Assembly: GCF_029852145.1 (NCBI RefSeq)
Contig: NC_079978.1
Location: forward strand, 18,643,774 to 18,707,773
Direction: 5' to 3'
From: Microplitis mediator
Lineage: Eukaryota > Arthropoda > Insecta > Hymenoptera > Braconidae
DNA: 64,000 nucleotides
Part shown: piece by piece, positions 31,746-43,860 of the stretch
How positions within the stretch are numbered: the stretch's first letter is position 1
Layout: each line of letters begins with the position of its first letter
Notes under the pieces: model-generated
Database searches by the model: none
What the model was told of the DNA's origin: nothing
What the model saw: the letters and a program-made list of their open reading frames with translations, nothing else
Made by a program: the position numbers and the translations under genes

Positions 31746-34094
31746 TTACTCTCCAGTCATAACCATGTGTATTTTTTTATCAGAAGCAATCATTTTACTC
31801 GTACGTTCAGTACCGAGTATCGCCGCCAATTGCATATTATCATACTTCGAATACAATGTCGTAACAGTCATATTATTATCCGAGCCAGCCCTCGGATTCT
31901 GATTCGCTTCGTGCATAAAATTACACATCTCGCTATAAAAATTTGAGAACGTCGGCGGCGCGTAAAATATCAAATGACGTATGCCTTTGACAGTAATGCG
32001 CCTGAAGAAGTGAAAACGTTCTGAATAAACCAAATAATGCGCGTCGCTGTGAAAAAACATATCCCGAGCCCGCGCTATTTTCGCGTCTTTCGAATACTCG
32101 CAGATCTGCACGAAATTCAAGTCTTCTTTTTTAAAATAATTACGTAATTTTACGTAATCGAAGTAAGAAGGTACAAAAATCAACGTGTGATTCATAATAC
32201 TGTCTTTGTACTGCGGCAATATTTTATTTACAAAGAAATCAAACCGCGCGTCAATGGCCTGCTGGTAATTAGCAGCGTCTACTTTATAAAACACCTGCTG
32301 CAACTGAACGACTACTTGACAAATCGAACCATTGGACACCGGGTTCATAACTTTTATCTTACCCGCGTAATTGTGACAGAATTTATTGAACACCGAGTGA
32401 ATTTCCGGTAAATGTACACCCGAAAATATCAAAGTCTGCCGGTAATATTTGGCCCAGCCATTGACGGCCCAGCTTCTGACCCGGGAAAAATCAGTCCCGT
32501 GGTCCAGTTCCTTCGGCTGTAAGTGCAAGTGATTTAAAATGTGGACTAAATGGTCCCAATTCTGCATGTAAAATAAATCGCACTGATCCATGATCAATAA
32601 TTCGATGGACGACAGGAAATCATAGTCGCGATTCTCTTCACCATCCGCGCCGACTAACATTCGCAGCCCCAACACCGACGTGATTATGATATCAGACGAA
32701 TAAAAGTCGCAGTAGAGTTTCAAAGTTTTCTTCGTCAACGCGATTCCTATTTTGAAAGTATCGTCAATATTCCCGCTGAATATTTTCTCGTAATCCTCTG
32801 GCTTGGGATTTTTTTTCGGCATCCGCAGAGTATCGCCCCCGGCAAATTCGTCAATAAATCGTTTCTTGTTAACAACGGAGCCGCCTTTGTCGTCGCCGAT
32901 TAATATTTCGATCAACAACTCGACGATTTTCAGACACGAGTGACGGAACGGCACAATAATGAGAACCTTGGGTCTGACGAGACCTTGGTCGCGATACTCG
33001 TCGGGTATTTGCGCCAATGAATTGTTGGCTTTTGACAACTTGGCGTTGTGGTGCAAAATTTTAGTCCGCGTTTTCAGCAAATGGTTTATTGTATGCAGGC
33101 AATAAGTGAACATAATTTCGCTCTCGTTGTCGAATGTACGCTCGCAGAACAGCAAATCCTGGTAATTATTTACTATGGAAAATAATTCCTTCTGAGTTGG
33201 GGTCAATGCGCTGGGATTCTCATCTAAATTATCATTTATATTTTTGTAATTAGCTTTGGTAATATTGTTCTGGATTTGATTTTTGATAAACAATTTATTC
33301 CAATCGATGTCGCGGATCGCCAGGGGAACGGTACCAGGGTCGGTGTATCTCTTGTCCTCTTTTATAAAATCGCAGGCTTTAGTACCTGGAGCGGGAGCTG
33401 GATTACATTTCGGAATTTGGATTATCAGTTTGCCGAGAGCTGGCCAAGTCGACTGATGGGTTTCGATAGACGGCTTCAGACTCGACACTGCGGCATACAA
33501 ATCATCTGATAGATCATTTATTAAGTGGAGGGAAAATGGATCGTTTATGATACCGGAGTCTTCGCGTGCTGTCTCGTCATCTTCTTCATTTTCTTGAATT
33601 GTTAATTTAAAATCTTCATCATCTTCAGCTTCTGGATCTTCTTCTTCACGATCTAATTTTTTATCTGATTTTATTTCATCAGTTTCATTGGCTGATTCAT
33701 CAGAGCTGTCGATCTCAACATCAGTTTCATTATTTAATTGATCTCGGGATTCAGCTTCGGCTTCAACTTCAGCTTCGGATTCTGATTCAGACTCTGACTC
33801 AGACACGACTTTAGTTTTATTTAAATTTTTGTGGGAAAAAGTTGACATCAACGTTTTCATTGGATCTTCTTCTTCTTCATCGGACGTCTCTTCGCGTTGT
33901 TTCAATTTTTCTTCTTCTTCGATTTTTTTTCTTCGGTTTTCAATCTCCGCGTTTTTGGCATCGCGTTCTTTGACGTATGAGGATTCGCGTAAATTAAATT
34001 TACCCTTTTTGGCTTTTGGCTTTGGAATTGATTTTGAGTTACGGCGGTCTAGTTTTCTCTTGCCACCACGTACTGGTCTCTTACCATATCCCAT
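31746..34094 (-). CDS. UTP25: UTP25 / DIEXF, small-subunit processome protein
   Basis: A single coding exon of 782 residues, stop TAA at 31746-31748. I take the ATG at 34094 (AAAAATGGG context) as start; the frame is open five codons further up only to a GTG. UTP25 is a nucleolar component of the U3/SSU processome needed for early 18S pre-rRNA processing; vertebrate DIEXF is the same family. The N terminus is basic (GYGKRPVRGGKRKLDRR). Residues about 60-180 are strongly acidic and Ser-rich. A helicase-like fold follows, with VLIIVPFRHS near residue 377 and IMDQCD near 501 in place of a DEAD box, as expected for this degenerate, probably ATPase-inactive family. The C terminus has the conserved RARDMFFHSDAHYLVYSERF and GIRHLIFYAPP blocks. 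A likely acceptor (TACTGTTTCAG) lies about 25 bp upstream of the start, so a 5' UTR intron is probable. Confidence 0.95.
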   Translation of the reverse strand: MGYGKRPVRGGKRKLDRRNSKSIPKPKAKKGKFNLRESSYVKERDAKNAEIENRRKKIEEEEKLKQREETSDEEEEDPMKTLMSTFSHKNLNKTKVVSESESESESEAEVEAEAESRDQLNNETDVEIDSSDESANETDEIKSDKKLDREEEDPEAEDDEDFKLTIQENEEDDETAREDSGIINDPFSLHLINDLSDDLYAAVSSLKPSIETHQSTWPALGKLIIQIPKCNPAPAPGTKACDFIKEDKRYTDPGTVPLAIRDIDWNKLFIKNQIQNNITKANYKNINDNLDENPSALTPTQKELFSIVNNYQDLLFCERTFDNESEIMFTYCLHTINHLLKTRTKILHHNAKLSKANNSLAQIPDEYRDQGLVRPKVLIIVPFRHSCLKIVELLIEILIGDDKGGSVVNKKRFIDEFAGGDTLRMPKKNPKPEDYEKIFSGNIDDTFKIGIALTKKTLKLYCDFYSSDIIITSVLGLRMLVGADGEENRDYDFLSSIELLIMDQCDLFYMQNWDHLVHILNHLHLQPKELDHGTDFSRVRSWAVNGWAKYYRQTLIFSGVHLPEIHSVFNKFCHNYAGKIKVMNPVSNGSICQVVVQLQQVFYKVDAANYQQAIDARFDFFVNKILPQYKDSIMNHTLIFVPSYFDYVKLRNYFKKEDLNFVQICEYSKDAKIARARDMFFHSDAHYLVYSERFHFFRRITVKGIRHLIFYAPPTFSNFYSEMCNFMHEANQNPRAGSDNNMTVTTLYSKYDNMQLAAILGTERTSKMIASDKKIHMVMTGE

Positions 34095-34169
34095 TTTTAT
34101 GACAGTCACATATATTTCTGAAACAGTAGATACATTTTTATATTTTATTTACTGGAGAAAAATTATAAT

Positions 34170-35530
34170 TCAAAAATATGATACTGGTTAGCAGACAATT
34201 AATAATTTTTGGAATTTTTATTAACAATTTAATTTATAAAAAAAAAAAAAACTAAAAAAATGAAGGTTTGAATGTAGCAGACATCAGACAAATTTAAAAC
34301 TATAAATTAATAGAGTAAATAATTTTAAAAATCATATTTATAAAAAATTCACTTATTAATTATGATTCAAAAAATGTGATACTGAAATCAGCTGACAATA
34401 ATTTTTGGATTTTTTTTTTGAATAAAAAATTACAAAAAAAATATTTTTTAAAAATTGCACCTGTAGTTTTTTATATTTTATACACGTGAATTTTTTTAGT
34501 TTTTTTCTAAATTCATTTGCCAAAAAAAAACCAAAAATTCTTAATTGTCTACTAACTTCATCGTAACTGACAAGTGTGAATTTTTTAAATTTTCCAATAA
34601 ACAAATAAAATACAAGTAAAGTATTAGTGTGAATGTACCAGCCATCAGACAAATTTAAAACTATAAATAAATATGACACTGAAGTTAGCAGACGTCTGAC
34701 AGTTTTTGAATTTTTTTAAAAACGATAAATTATCAAAAAAAAAATATTTTAAAAAATTGCACCTATAGTTTATTAAATTTTCTACGTGTGTATATTTTTA
34801 GTTTTTTTTTTTTTGTAATTTATTTGTTGAAAAAAAAAATCCGAAAATTTTTTACTGTCTGCTTACTTCAGGATCGTTAAATAAATAGAGTAAATAATTT
34901 AAAAAATCATATTTATAAAAAATCCACTTATTAATTATGATCCTGAAGATAACAGACATTTAAAAATTTTTGAATTTTTGTTTTTCAACAACTCAATTAA
35001 AAAAAAATAAACTAAAAATATGCACATGTAGAAAATTTAAAAAACTTCAGGTGCAATTTTTTTATATATTTTTTTTTATGGTTGGTCTAAAAAAAAAATC
35101 CAAAAATTATTAGACGTCTGCTAACTTCCGTACCATTATTAATTTGGAAATTTTTTAAATGTGCATTATTTTTTAATTTTATTTTATTATTTATTTATAA
35201 TTTTGAATTTGTCTGATATCTGATACATTCAAACTCATATTTTAGTATCATTGAAGTCCGATAATTTTTGAATTTTTAAAAACAAAATTTTAGAAAAAAA
35301 ATATTTCAAAAAATTGCACCCAAAGGTTTTTAAATTTTCTACCAGTGCATTTTTTTATTTTATTTTATTTTTTGTAATCGATTTGTTGAGAAAAAAATCC
35401 GAAAATTCTTAATTTATAAATTTCAAAATTTTTTTGAAAATTATTTTAATAAAATTTAAAAAAAAAATTAAAATATGCACGTGTAGAAAATTTAAAAAAC
35501 TATAGTTGCATTTTTTTTTTTAATTACTTA
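34170..35530. mobile_element. Field of hairpin MITEs upstream of UTP25
   Basis: Family A copies at about 34375-34570, 34672-34880, 34930-35140 and 35235-35410, with fragments at 34176-34262 and 35450-35520. Family B fragments (GAATGTAGCAGACATCAGAC) at 34265-34330 and 34628-34665 are broken by family A copies. The 5' UTR intron of UTP25, if real, may contain these. Confidence 0.65.
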
Positions 35531-35762
35531 CATGTTACATCCAATATATAATCCACGTGCACTCAAGACATAAATATTTAAAAGTATGTAAATAAATAAA
35601 TTTAATTAATTAATTAACTAATTAACACGTGACAAATTATTTCTGTTTATTAAAACAAAAAAAGGTTATGTTTGATTGATTTTTCACTTGACCACGTGCT
35701 CAAAACAAAGCCTCCATTTTTTCGCGCGAAATATTTAAATGTCAAGAAAATTCAAATTATTT
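35531..35762. other. Short unique stretch between MITE fields
   Basis: Contains CACGTGCTC and TTTTTCGCGCGAAATATT, a small GC island that could be a promoter or leader of the - strand UTP25 transcript. Position is the only support. Confidence 0.25.
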
Positions 35763-35955
35763 CATGATTCTGAAGTTAGCAGACAATTAACAATTTTCGA
35801 ATTTTTTTTCAACAATTTAATAAAAATAAAAAAATGCACATGTAGAAAATTTTAAAAACTATGGGTGCAATTTTTTGAAATATTTTTTTTTTTAAATTTA
35901 TCGGTTTTAAAAAAATCCAAAAATTTTTGACTGGCTAATTTCAGTATCATTTTTT
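35763..35955. mobile_element. Hairpin MITE family A
   Basis: Ends GATTCTGAAGTTAGCAGAC and ACTGGCTAATTTCAGTATCA, core ATGCACATGTAGAAAATTTT. Confidence 0.7.
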
Positions 35956-36460
35956 TTTTCTTCGTTCCTTTATATTTTGTTTATATTTATCACGACATAT
36001 ATTTACTAGGCTACTAAATATTTATGATTAATAAATAATCCATTTCATAATACGAATTTTTATTTATTAAAAAAAAAAAACTCCGTAATCATTTGAAAAT
36101 AAAAATAAATAAATAAATAGATAAAAAAAAACTCACTAAATATCAAACTTATAAACACAAATATGTAATTTAAAAAATGATTACTTTTTAAATATAAATA
36201 TTTATGAATAAATACTGGATTCTAAGCTTGTAAAATATAATAATCCACAATAAAACATGATGCTAAAGAAGCAGAAATTGAAAAATTTATTTATTTTCAC
36301 TAAATAAAATAAATATTGACAGATAAGAATTTAAAAAAATGTAAGCGAAGAATTTTAAAAAATGCTTGTGTAGATTTTTTAAAAACTTTTATGATGACAG
36401 TCAACTTTGTAATCAAAAATTTAAATTTTCAAATGTCGACTGCATTCAGCATCGAAGTAA
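35956..36460. other. AT-rich DNA without recognisable genes
   Basis: Low-complexity A/T runs. No ORF or named repeat. Confidence 0.4.
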
Positions 36461-37870
36461 AATGAGTGAGAATGTAACTGACAAGTAGAAATTTTTTAAT
36501 AAATAAATAAAATTTTAGAATAAGAATTCAAAAATGCGTATGTAGATCAATGAAAAATCCGTGCGCGCTTTTTTTAAATTTTATTATTTTATTTATTTAA
36601 AATTTAAAAAATGTCTCATATCTGCTCCACTTACACTCACGTGCGCATAACTGACAGGTGAGAATTTTGAAAATTTTTGAATAAATTAATAAAATGTCAG
36701 TAGAATAAAAAATAAATAAATTCACTTTTACAGAATTTAAAAATCAGTACATGCATTTTTTCTTAATTTTATTTGTTTTATTCTGTAGTCCATTTATTTA
36801 TAATTCAAAATTATTCTTATCTGCTGCATTCTCACTATGAGTGAATTTGGCTGACAATCGGCAATTTTATTTTTAAAATTTTTAAATAAATATACAAAAT
36901 GTTCGTAGAATAAAAATAAAAAAATGCTTATTTAGATCAATAAAAAATCCATGCGAGCATTCTTTTTAATTTTATTATTCAAATTCATTCATTCATTTAT
37001 TTAAAATTCAAAAAAAGTGATACTGAAATCCGTCTAATAATTCTTGGATCTTTTTTTCTAAAGAAAAATTACAAAAAAAAATATTTTTAAAAAATTGCAC
37101 CTATAGTTTTTTAAATTTTCTACATGTGCATTTTTTTAGTTTTTTTTTTTAAATTCATTTGCCAAAAATAAAAATCCAAAAATTCTTAATTGTCTATTAA
37201 CTTCGATGTAACTGACAAGTGTCAATTTTGAAAATTTTCCAATAAACAAATAAAATACAAGTAAAGTAAAAATAAAAAAAATACATATTTAGATCAATAA
37301 AAAATCAATGCGCGCCTTTTTTAAAATTTCATTAGTTCAATTCATTCGTTTATTTAAAATTCAAAAAATGTGATACTGAAATCAGCTGACAATAATTCTT
37401 GGATTTCATTTTTTATAAATGAAAAATTACAAAAAAAATATTTTTAAAAAATTGCACCTACAGTTTTTAAAATTTTCTACATATGCAAATTTTTAGTTTT
37501 TTTTTAAATTCATTTTTTAAAAATAAAAATCCAAAAATTCTTAACTGTCTACTATAACTTCATCGTAACTGAAGTGTCAATTTTATGATCTGAAGTTAGC
37601 AGACAGTAAAAAATTTTCCAATTTTTTTTCAACGACTTACTTTTAAAAAAACTAAAAACTAAAAAAATGCACGTAGAAAATTAAAAAAACCAAGTGCAAT
37701 TTTTTCAATTTTTTTTTTTTTAAATCCAAATTATTGGACGTCGGCTCACTTCAGTATCAGTTCAATTTTAAAAATTTTCCAATAAACAAATAAAATACAA
37801 CTAAACTAAAAATAAAAAAAACTTCATTTAGATCAATAAAAAATCCATGCGCGCATTTTTTTAAATTCCA
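36461..37870. mobile_element. Second field of hairpin MITEs (families A and C)
   Basis: Family C members (TTTAGATCAATGAAAAATCC and GCGCGCTTTTTTTAAATT cores) at about 36461-36660, 36835-37010 and 37205-37365, with a fragment at 37800-37870. Family A members at 37010-37215, 37365-37580 and 37585-37765. Several are inserted into or joined with each other. Confidence 0.6.
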
Positions 37871-39036
37871 TAAAATGTCGTCTGCTAAGGGGGTCTAATT
37901 ACCGGAAATAGGAAGTAGTAAACAAGATTAATTAATCACCCCCCCCCCCTTAATTCTCTTGCCGGTTGTTTACAATACCAATAAATATTTAAAAATCTTT
38001 ATCTCTATCATTTACCACAATCATATACTCACATATATATATACAAATATATATTATATAGTAATAATTGTGTCATAGTCATATTCCATCATTATCATTA
38101 TTCATTAATCTTGACATAGTCATCAACTTCATACATTCTACACACACATATATCACATATATACATATATACACATATACACATATATGTTACATTAGAA
38201 GTGAATATTATTTATTAGTTTTTTTTTTGCCGTCGACTTAGAGCTGAACCAGACCAGAGCAGAGTAAAACCCCGAGAAAAATATGCGCGCGCAGAAATAA
38301 CACAACGTAAACTGCAGGAGCAACATCTAGATAGACAGCACACAATATATATATAATATATATAACATATTATAGACTATACTACATCAATTTAAAAACT
38401 AATGGTCTAAGTCTAAGTCTGTCTACTTGTCTAAGTCTAAGTCTCCAAGTCGCAGTTTAACGCAACCTAGAGAATTAGACGACAGGTTTTATATTAAATA
38501 TATAAAGTGTTCATACATATATATATACATATATATATAAATATACATGTGTGTAATTTAGTGTAGTTGTCCAGTTGTCGAGAAACCATCACTAGACTCG
38601 TATTATCATTAAAGTTTTGTTGAAAAAATAAAAACCAGGAGCGCTCGTCATAACAGCAACGAAAAGTGAAATTTAAAAATATAAATAATGGAATTTGTGA
38701 TTTATCAGACAATATATCAAGTAACAAATGAATCAGCAACAAGAAATGGTTAAGAGCGTTAGTATATTGAGTTTATTTAACGAGCACGATAAATTAAACA
38801 CTAGTTAAATTTGAATTTTTAAAAATCATAAATTATTTAAATTTGAATTTTGGCGAACGATAATTGAAAATTTATTGATTGGCAGGTGGGAGATTTAAAG
38901 TTTCAAAGTTAATTATTTAAATACCTCTGCTGTTGATGAGTTACAAGTTTGTGGATAAAAAAAAGTTATTTGTTAAGTAAAATAATAAAAGTTTTCTCAT
39001 GAGCTCTTCCATTGGAATTGGAAGTCTGGTAGTAAG
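37871..39036 (+). promoter_or_regulatory. 5' flank and leader region of WDR20
   Basis: This is the only repeat-poor kilobase before the WDR20 start codon. It contains a relatively GC-rich segment (38228-38470) with CCAGACCAGAGCAGAG, ATATGCGCGCGCAG and short GTCTAAGTCTAA repeats. That segment looks like a transcribed leader or core promoter. No initiator could be fixed. Confidence 0.35.
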
Positions 39037-42000
39037 ATGGCTGTGCAGTTGGACGGCGGGGGGAAAGAGGATTTAAAAACACAATTTGTCACGAGGGAAG
39101 GAACATACAAGCTGATGACATTGTCAGAATATTCACGTCCTAATCGTGTGGGTAATACGGACACCAGAGGAAGTGCATCAGTCAGGGTGTCGTTTGTTAC
39201 TTTGCCGGATCCCGCCGACCCCACGGGGGCACAAGGACTTGGGGACCGAATGTGCTTTAATTTCGGCAAAGAATTGTTCGTTTACGTCTACAGGGGTGTC
39301 AAGAAGGTTTGTTGTTTGTTTATATATTTATTGATACTCATATATTTGCTTGTTTTCCGCTGGAGTTGGTCAGTTTTTGGCATAACCTAAAAATTGCTGG
39401 GCTGACTCCATCTTTTCTTCATCATACCACACCTAGTTGGATAAAAATATATGTACATATATGTATATATATATATATATATATGTGATTTTTTTTATTA
39501 TTAATTATTATTTACTTGGGAGTGAATGATATTTATTACCGGGTCATTCATTTTATGGATTTTTCTATACTGGTCAGCGGTCTAATAGTTTTTGGATTTT
39601 TTTTTTTATGATGAATTGTAAAAAAAAAATGTTTTTAAAAATTGCACCTGGAGGTTTTTTAATTTTCTACATGTGCATTTTTTTAGTTTTTTGAAAACTT
39701 GTTTCCTGGAATAAAAATCCAGAAATTTTTAATCGTCAGTTAACTCCAGCAGGGTGGCCACGAACCGGAAATATTGGGAATTATCAGAGAATTTAATTCA
39801 ACCGGGAAGTGTCAGGGAATTTCGAAAAATATCCGGGAATTAAATTGTAACAGTTCAAAATTTAAAAAATTTTAAATTATACACTAGTTATAAAAATTAA
39901 GGGATATTCAAAAAATTTCAAATTTTAAAGTGATTTTCCCCAGGTTGTAACTCGAAGGAAAATGGTCATACGACAAAAACAAAAAAGGCAAATTGTAGCT
40001 TCAAGTGTCTAGTTTTCTGATCTGGTCTTTAAATTTTTTTATTATGTGCGGTTCCGGACTAATCCTAAGAAAACTATCGAAAAAGAAATTTACCAAATTT
40101 TTGCTCGTCTCAAAAACGGTCTTCGAGCTTCAATAAATTTTTTTCGATAATTATCATTGATTTTTGATTGCTCCGGAATTGTGCATAATAAAAAAATTTA
40201 AAGACCCAGATCAGAAAACTAGACACTTGAAGCTACAGTTTGACTTTTTGTTTTTATTGTACGACCATTTTCCTTCGAGTTACAAACTGTTGAAAATTAA
40301 TAAAAAATTTGAAATTTTTTGAATATCCCTTAATTTTTGTAACCAGTGTATTTTGAATTTATTTAAATCATAAAATTTCTTATTAAATATTTTAACTTAT
40401 ACATTTTTAACATCGAATAATCAAAAGTAGGCAGTATTAATTTATTTAATTGCCATTTTTTTTGGTTTCTCGCATGATTTAATTATCAAATTTAATTATT
40501 AAAAATGAAAATATAATAAAAACTTTGAATATCTAAATGATACGAATAAAATTTCTAAATCAGGAAAAAATGTGAAAAACTTTACTCGAAAACCGGGAAA
40601 TATCAGGGAATTTTTAAATCATGTCTTCGTGGCCACCCTGTCCATGATCATCCCTGAAGTTAACGGTCTAATAATTTTTTTTTTTTTACGATAAATTATA
40701 AAAAAAAATATCTAAAAAAATTGCACCTGTAGTTTTTTAAATTTTCTACATGTGCATTTTTTTAGTTTTTCAAAAATTTATTCCCTGAAACAAAAATCAA
40801 AAAATTGTTAATCGTCCATTAACTCCAGGATCATTCCCAAAGTCAGCGGTCTAATAGTTTTTGGATTTTTTTTTTACGATAGATTGTAAAAAAAAAATAT
40901 TTACAAAAATTGCACCTGTAGTTTTTTTTATTTTCTACATGTGCATTTTTTTAGTTTTTCAAAAATTTATTTCCTGAAACAAAAATCCATAAATTTTCAA
41001 TTATCCGTTAACTTTAATCATTTTTCATTAATTAATTTTTTATGATCCTGAATTTACAAGACAATAAAATCACTTTTAAAAAAACTAAAAAAATGCACAT
41101 GTAGAAAATGAAAAAAACTACATGTGCATTTTTTCAAAATATTTTTTTTTTCATAATTTATCATTTTTTCAAAATTCCAAAAATTATCATCTGCTGACCA
41201 GTATCTCAGATTCATTTTTATTAAAAATAATTGTAATCTTTTTAGGCCGTGGATCTGAACAAACCAGTTGACAAAAAACTGTACAAGGGAACAAACCCGA
41301 CGTGTCATAATTTCAACCAGACAACAGCGACCGCCGACACGGCACCACTTCTAGTAGGATTTTCAACCGGACAAATCCAACTTATCGACCCGATAAAAAA
41401 AGAATTGAATAAATTGTACAACGAGGAGGTAAAATTAATAATATAAATAATAAATAAATGTCAGGTATATAGTCGATTATATATTTCAAGTAAATAATAA
41501 ATATATTAAATATTTACAGAGGCTTATAGACAAAACAAAAGTGACCTGCATTAAATGGGTACCGGGGTCGAGTAATTTATTCCTCGTGTCCCACAGTTCT
41601 GGTCAACTTTATTTGTACAATTGGGAGCTTCCTTGCGGCACAACCTCACCGCATTACCAGCCGTTTAAATCCGGGGATGGATACGCAATTCACACATGCA
41701 AGACAAAGTCTACGAGGAACCCGTTGTACAGATGGGTAATTGGCGCCGAGGGCTGCTGCATTAACGAGTTCGCCTTCAGTCCCTGCGGTACAAATTTAGC
41801 AGTCGTGTCCCAGGATGGTTTCCTCCGTGTGTTCCACTACGACACCATGGAACTCGTCGGTTCAGCGCGCAGTTACTTCGGTGGTTTTCTGTGCGTATGC
41901 TGGTCCCCAGACGGACGTTACGTCGTCGTCGGAGGCGAGGACGATCTCGTAACAATATGGAGCTTTCACGAAAAACGAGTGGTCGCCCGTGGCCAGGGTC

Positions 42001-43040
42001 ACCACAGTTGGGTCAGTGTCGTGGCATTCGACCCCTTCACTACCTGCTACGGCGAAGCCGACGGCGACTTCTCTGGGTCCGACGACGAGGCGATGCAACA
42101 CCAGCAGCAGCACAATAATCATAATAATTTTAGTGATAAATCCAATAGACTGTCGACGACTTCCCAGGGGATTCATTCCAACAGAAATTCCTGCAGCTCG
42201 GAACTACGCGTACCTGGGGGTACTTGTTACCGACTCGGTAGTGTGTCAGAAGACACACAGTTGTGTCTATGGGACATAACTGAGGACGTGCTCAGACAGC
42301 CAGTGTGTGCTAAGCAGAGAGTATCAGCCGCTGGTTCGGGTACGCTCTCGTCGTCGGGTACTTTGAGCAGCGGTAATGGAACCACGTCAAATCACGTTAC
42401 GAACAATATGAAGTTTAATAATATGAATAATATAAGTTTTAGTAAAGACGGGACAGTTAGTCATAATAATTCCGACAGTAGTACGAACAATAGCACCAGC
42501 ACTAACACCGCTGTCTCAACGGTTAATTCACTGACTCAAAGATTCGCTGGTCTTGGGTTCGGTGAACGTAACAAGGGTGATAATCATAAGAGAAATTTTA
42601 GTCTGACAATGAGATCAAGTAGCACAAGTAATAATAGTAATTCAGTGGTTAACAGTGGGGATAATAAAGCTAGTAGTAATAATACAAACACGAGTAATTT
42701 AAATAGTGTCGGTGGTAATAATATAGGTGGTAGTAATAAAAAATCAAGTTCTGTGATGGACGATCCGATGCGATTAATCGGGACTGCCTGGTGCCCAAGA
42801 TTTGATGAGTGTCCAGTACTGGAGCCGCTTGTGTGCAAGAAATTGGCACACGAACGATTGACTGAACTAGTATTTAGGGAAGATTGTTTCGTCACTGCGT
42901 GTCAGGATGGATATGTTTACACGTGGGCAAGACCTGGTCATATGGTAGGTCCTCTTACCATAAGCAGCACCTTGCACAGACCACATCATCATACTAATTT
43001 ACACACAAATATTAATTCCATGCGACTTAATGATCTCTGA
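39037..43040 (+). CDS. WDR20: WDR20, WD-repeat activator of USP12/USP46 deubiquitinases
   Basis: Three exons: 39037-39306, 41246-41428 and 41520-43040, all joined in phase 0, giving 657 residues. Acceptors are TTTTTAG and TATTTACAG. The donor of exon 1 is GTTTGT (somewhat weak), that of exon 2 GTAAAATT. WDR20 binds and stimulates USP12/USP46 together with WDR48/UAF1. Diagnostic stretches are KTQFVTREGTYKLM near the N terminus, LLVGFSTGQIQLIDPIKKE, VSQDGFLRVFHYDTMELVG, CVCWSPDGRYVVVGGEDDLV and the C-terminal LVCKKLAHERLTELVFREDC. Between the WD repeats there is a low-complexity Ser/Asn/Thr-rich insert (about residues 360-445), longer and simpler than in vertebrates. The start in AAGATGGCT context begins MAVQLDGGGKED, as expected. 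The last 32 residues (after WARPGHM) are histidine-rich and may be read only when an internal donor at 42945 is not used. Confidence 0.95.
39560..41210. mobile_element. Hairpin MITE cluster filling WDR20 intron 1
   Basis: Family A copies at 39565 onwards (its right end split off by the hAT-like insertion), 40645-40830, 40833-41030 and 41040-41210. Each has ATTGCACCTGTAG and TCTACATGTGCATTTTTT. The intron has almost no other sequence. Confidence 0.7.
39750..40640 (-). mobile_element. hAT-like element copy 3, inverted (5-bp duplication TCCAG/TCCAT)
   Basis: Ends CAGGGTGGCCACGAACC and CTTCGTGGCCACCCTG. It sits in the right end of a family A MITE (TTAACTCCAG...GATCAT). The intact neighbour MITE reads AACTCCAGGATCATT at 40822-40836, which gives the empty site and the duplication TCCAG. 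Confidence 0.85.
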
Positions 43041-43084
43041 TGTAACAATTCTAGACATTTATTATTATTATTATTATTAATTTA

Positions 43085-43860
43085 CTGTGAAAAATTATGA
43101 TACTGAAGGGAACGGACAAGTAAAAATTTTTGGATTTTTTTTTTCAACAAATTGATTACAAAAAAAAAAAAAAAGAAAAAAATGCATTTGTAGGAAATTT
43201 AAAAAACTACAGGTGCAATTTTTTCAAATATTTTTTTTTTCATAATTTATTGTTTAAAAAAAAAATCAAACTATTAGACGTCGGCTAATTTCATTATCAT
43301 AAATTATGATACTGAAGGGAATGGACGATTAAAAATTTTTGGATTTTTTTTTTTCAAGAAATTGGTTACAGAAAAAAAAAATAAAAAAATGCATGTGTAG
43401 GAAATTTTAAAAACTACAAGTGCAATTTTTTTAAATATTTTTTTTTTTTAATTTGTCATTTTTAAAAGAATTCAAAAGTTATGAGACGTTGGCTGACTGG
43501 TATCATGAAGTTAAGAGACAATTAAAAATTTTTGGATTTTTTTTTTTCAACGAATTAATTAAAAAAATTAATAAATAAAAAAATGCACGTGTAGGAAATT
43601 TAATAAACTACAAGTGCAATTTTTTTGAATATTTTTTTTTTTTCATATATCATTTTTAAAAGAATCCAAAAATTATGAGACGGCGGCTAACAGACAATTA
43701 AAAATTTTTGGATTTTTTTTTTTCAACGAATTAATTAAAAAAATTGATAAATAAAAAAATGCATGTGTAGGAAATTTGAAGAACTACAAGTGAAATTTTT
43801 TATAATTGATTTTAAAAAATTCCAAAAATTATTAGACGGAGAACTTCAGTATCAAAAAAA
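43085..43860. mobile_element. Four hairpin MITEs (family A) downstream of WDR20
   Basis: Copies at about 43093-43305, 43308-43495, 43493-43690 and 43685-43855. All share the variant core AATGCATGTGTAGGAAATTT, so they are a closely related local subgroup that probably arose by tandem duplication. Confidence 0.7.

Noticed and set aside
34095..34109. Upstream GTG start of UTP25
   Set aside because: The frame is open to a GTG five codons upstream, but the ATG at 34094 has the better context and begins with the family-typical GYGKR sequence; GTG starts are rare in nuclear genes.
33276..34191. Frames on the + strand opposite UTP25
   Set aside because: Antisense shadows of a strongly supported coding exon.
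41862..42895. Additional frames on both strands inside WDR20 exon 3
   Set aside because: Shadows produced by Ser/Asn/Thr-rich coding sequence; WDR20 itself is clear from conserved blocks.
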